In this document: positions 62,287-64,000 of the stretch, piece by piece
Numbering within the stretch: position 1 is the stretch's first letter
Layout of the letters: each line of letters opens with the position of its first letter
Source of the DNA: Polyangiaceae bacterium
GTDB taxonomy: Bacteria; Myxococcota_A; Polyangia; Polyangiales; Polyangiaceae
Direction: 5' to 3'
DNA: 64,000 nt
Assembly (NCBI GenBank): GCA_016712345.1
Contig: JADJRH010000011.1
Span: 4,464,001-4,528,000, forward strand
Made by a program: the position numbers and the translations under genes
The notes under the pieces: generated by a model
The model's input: the letters and a program-made list of their open reading frames with translations, nothing else
Told to the model about the DNA's origin: nothing
The model's database searches: none

Positions 62287-62655
62287 CTATAGTCCGGTGA
62301 TCTTAATTCCCGCGTTGGTTTTATACTTGCGATTCAGGTGAATCAGCACGGGAGTCAGTGATTCAAGCGCGACCGCATTTCGCAACACGCCCGCATCCAA
62401 AGCCCGCACTCCCAAGTCTCCCAGGAGCGCAATTACCTGCGTTCGCGCGGGTTCATCGTCGCCGCAAACAAGCACATCGCAGTCTACCGCATGGCTGGGA
62501 GCGCCCAAATGGAGTGAACTTACAGGGTGGAGCGCGGCTACCACCCGGGTTGTTGAGTCAAGTATCGCCTGGACTGCCATCGCGGCCGATGTGCCGGGCG
62601 GAAGGTGAACCTGAGTGACCTTGGGAGGCGCGAGGGGGGACGGTAATATCCACAA
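62287..62655 (-). CDS. NADPH-dependent F420 reductase, C-terminal part of a frame-broken gene
   Basis: This frame carries the C-terminal half (LAPPKVTQVHLPPGTSAAMA, TTRVVAALHPVSSLHLG, VDCDVLVCGDDEPARTQVIA, LRNAVALESLTPVLIHLNRK), which matches the NpdG family dimerisation and substrate part. The start is artificial; the gene proper begins at 62938. Loss of one G from the six at 62634-62639 would fuse the frames into a 216-residue protein, the usual length. Confidence 0.78.
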   Translation of the reverse strand: MWILPSPLAPPKVTQVHLPPGTSAAMAVQAILDSTTRVVAALHPVSSLHLGAPSHAVDCDVLVCGDDEPARTQVIALLGDLGVRALDAGVLRNAVALESLTPVLIHLNRKYKTNAGIKITGL

Positions 62656-62938
62656 GAATGCGACCGGCGAGTGCTTCTTTTAGAGCTTTCAGCGTTTCGC
62701 CGTGCGCCGCGTATGGAACCGTCAGCACCACCACTTCCCCAAACGTGGAAGCTTCATCATTTCCCCCACCCGCGATCCGCGGGCATTCGGCAGGCAATTC
62801 ACCATTCAGCTCGGCCGCCTTTTCGCGGGCGCGAGTGCGATCGCGCGATCCGACAAACACCTCGTGACCTTTGGCGGCCCAACGCAAAGCGAGACCTCGA
62901 CCTTCGCGTCCGGTACCACCCACAATTCCAATTCGCAT
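62558..62938 (-). CDS. npdG: NADPH-dependent F420 reductase, N-terminal part of a frame-broken gene
   Basis: The ATG at 62938 opens MRIGIVGGTGREGRGLALRW, the dinucleotide-binding loop of NpdG/Fno, then EVFVGSRDRTRAREKAAELN for the NADP phosphate. Homology continues to LVDITVPP and then the frame drifts. NpdG moves hydride between NADPH and coenzyme F420. It diverges from cofE, with only 45 bp between the starts. The F420 context supports this name over a generic NADP oxidoreductase. Confidence 0.78.
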   Translation of the reverse strand: MRIGIVGGTGREGRGLALRWAAKGHEVFVGSRDRTRAREKAAELNGELPAECPRIAGGGNDEASTFGEVVVLTVPYAAHGETLKALKEALAGRILVDITVPPRASQGHSGSPSARHIGRDGSPGDT

Positions 62939-62983
62939 CCGACGAACCTCCAGAGCGCGTGAGAGTATGCTACGCGGCACGTC

Positions 62984-63796
62984 ATGGACCAGGCCGAAGC
63001 GCCTCAACAGGTAACGTGCGCGGCGCGGCTGGAAATTGTCGCTTTGCCGGGCTTTCCAATCGTGTCGCCCGGCGACAATTTAGCGGCGTTCATCGCGCAG
63101 AGCCTCACTCTCGCAAACATCCGGCCGGAGCCGAGCGACGTGTTCGTTGTCACCTCCAAAGTGGTGTCACGCGCCGAGGGTCGATTTGTCGATCTGAACA
63201 CCGTGATCGCCTCGGATCGCGCCCGTGAGATCGCCGCTCAGGTGGGCAAAGACGCTCGCGTTGTTGAACTTATTTTGCGCGAAAGCACCGCTGTTTCACG
63301 CATCACAAAAGGTGCGATCGTAGTGCGCCACAAACTCGGTTTCGTCTGCGCCAACGCGGGCCTCGACATGAGCAACGCCAAACCTAAAACTGCCGCAGAC
63401 AACTCGGGACCGTGGGTTTTGCTCTTGCCGGAAGCACCGGATCAAACAGCGGCTTCTCTGCGCGGAGAGCTTGAAAAACAAACGGGTGTACACATCGGTA
63501 TTGTGATCAGCGATTCGTTCAGCAGACCTTTTCGCCTTGGCACCGTGGGTGCCGCCATTGGCATTTCGGGTCTGCCCGCGCTGTGGGATCGACGCGGTGA
63601 GCCCGATCTTTTCGGCCGAACGTTGGAGCAGACGGTCACCGCGCTTGGAGATCAGATCGCCGCGGCGGCGGATCTTGTGGCGGGCCAAGCGAATGAAGGA
63701 CGAGCCGTGGTGCTCGTGCGCGGGCTTCGTTTTGCGGCGCACGGCGGTTCGGCCGAACAACTGCAACGGCCTTCAAGCGAGGATGTGTACGCATGA
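62984..63796 (+). CDS. cofE: Coenzyme F420-0:L-glutamate ligase
   Basis: CofE adds glutamates to F420-0 using GTP. The 270-residue frame has the family motifs FPIVSPGDNLAAFI, DVFVVTSKVVSRAEG, RESTAVSRITKGAIVVRHKL, FVCANAGLDMSNAKP and the metal-binding ISDSFSRPFRLGTVGAAIGI. The stop overlaps cofD by 4 bp (ATGA), so the two are co-translated. The ATG at 62984 was used; the first few residues are uncertain. Confidence 0.9.
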   Translation: MDQAEAPQQVTCAARLEIVALPGFPIVSPGDNLAAFIAQSLTLANIRPEPSDVFVVTSKVVSRAEGRFVDLNTVIASDRAREIAAQVGKDARVVELILRESTAVSRITKGAIVVRHKLGFVCANAGLDMSNAKPKTAADNSGPWVLLLPEAPDQTAASLRGELEKQTGVHIGIVISDSFSRPFRLGTVGAAIGISGLPALWDRRGEPDLFGRTLEQTVTALGDQIAAAADLVAGQANEGRAVVLVRGLRFAAHGGSAEQLQRPSSEDVYA

Positions 63797-64000
63797 AAAT
63801 GGCTGACGTAAAACGTGTTGTTTGCCTCTCGGGCGGCGTTGGCGGAGCGCGTTTGCTTCACGGTCTTGCCCGCGCTTTGCCCGGCAATTCGCTCACCGTG
63901 ATCGTGAACACGGGCGACGATTTTGAACACTGGGGGCTTCACATCGCGCCCGACTTGGACACCGTGATGTACACATTGTCGGGGCTCGGACACGAGGCTC
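63793..64000 (+). CDS. cofD: 2-phospho-L-lactate transferase, 5' part (continues beyond window)
   Basis: The ATG at 63793 overlaps the cofE stop. The visible 69 residues read VVCLSGGVGGARLLHGLARA followed by TVIVNTGDDFEHWGLHIAPD and LDTVMYTLSGL, which are the substrate-binding motifs of CofD/FbiA, the enzyme that joins phospholactate (or phosphoenolpyruvate) to Fo. The rest is outside the window. Confidence 0.9.
   Translation, partial: MKMADVKRVVCLSGGVGGARLLHGLARALPGNSLTVIVNTGDDFEHWGLHIAPDLDTVMYTLSGLGHEA

Noticed and set aside
1..64000. tRNA or rRNA genes
   Set aside because: I saw no clover-leaf with a GGTTCGANTCC-type T-loop and CCA end and no rRNA signature; a tRNAscan run would settle it.

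Overview
The window looks like chromosomal DNA of a Myxococcota bacterium, probably of the Polyangia type. The signs are high GC with long GC-rich homopolymers, many eukaryote-like Ser/Thr protein kinases with FHA, receiver and formylglycine-generating-enzyme (FGE) modules, several secreted lipoproteins with Gly/Ser/Thr-rich linkers, one protein with a MYXO-CTERM-like tail, and a MopE-like Asp/Cys metal-binding motif. I saw no rRNA, tRNA, CRISPR array, integrase or transposase. The placement is inferred from gene style, not from a marker gene.

Layout. 1-4.2 kb: a kinase-receiver-cyclase-like fusion running off the left edge, then molybdenum cofactor genes (moeA fused to a periplasmic-binding-like domain, translationally coupled to mobA). 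4.2-10.3 kb: a lipoprotein, an FHA protein plus a kinase-FGE fusion in one operon, and a convergent caspase-fold protease whose frame is broken. 10.6-18.9 kb: secreted proteins, a beta-propeller/di-heme cytochrome, a phospholipase D-like protein, a Wzx/MurJ-like flippase and an SDR enzyme. 19-34.4 kb: a frame-broken leucyl aminopeptidase, a repeat-rich lipoprotein, a 38-bp tandem repeat array, a MerR-TPR regulator, two degenerate regulators coupled by overlap, UppS, a DsbA-like isomerase, a DUF882 peptidase and secreted TPR/lipoprotein genes. 34.5-39.1 kb: an MJ1255-type glycosyltransferase, a GH57 glucan enzyme and a MATE transporter. 39.4-50.3 kb: a NodU-type carbamoyltransferase, amidinotransferase, gluzincin lipoprotein, fatty acid desaturase, agmatinase-like ureohydrolase and a frame-broken POT peptide transporter. 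50.4-62.3 kb: a glycosidase-like lipoprotein, a kinase/TPR/BMP-lipoprotein operon, an NhaR-type regulator, several lipoproteins and a DnaJ-zinc-finger membrane protein. 62.3-64 kb: coenzyme F420 genes (npdG broken, cofE, and cofD running off the right edge).

Functional themes are eukaryote-like signalling, envelope glycans and export, molybdenum cofactor and F420 redox metabolism, and arginine/guanidine chemistry.

The most unusual structure is at DNA level. An octamer family with consensus GYGTACRC is iterated across the whole window in both coding and non-coding DNA, and is concentrated in a 38-bp tandem array at about 23.0-23.2 kb. A second word, TCTACCC/GGGTAGA, is dense in some long segments and nearly absent from others, giving a mosaic. 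One regulator gene (27036-28370) carries three long, nearly perfect hairpins inside its reading frame. Two copies of a 'cacggagg' interspersed repeat lie in opposite orientation about 20 kb apart. Four genes are broken by shifts that a one-nucleotide change at a short homopolymer would repair, so either the assembly has indel errors or the strain carries recent frameshifts.
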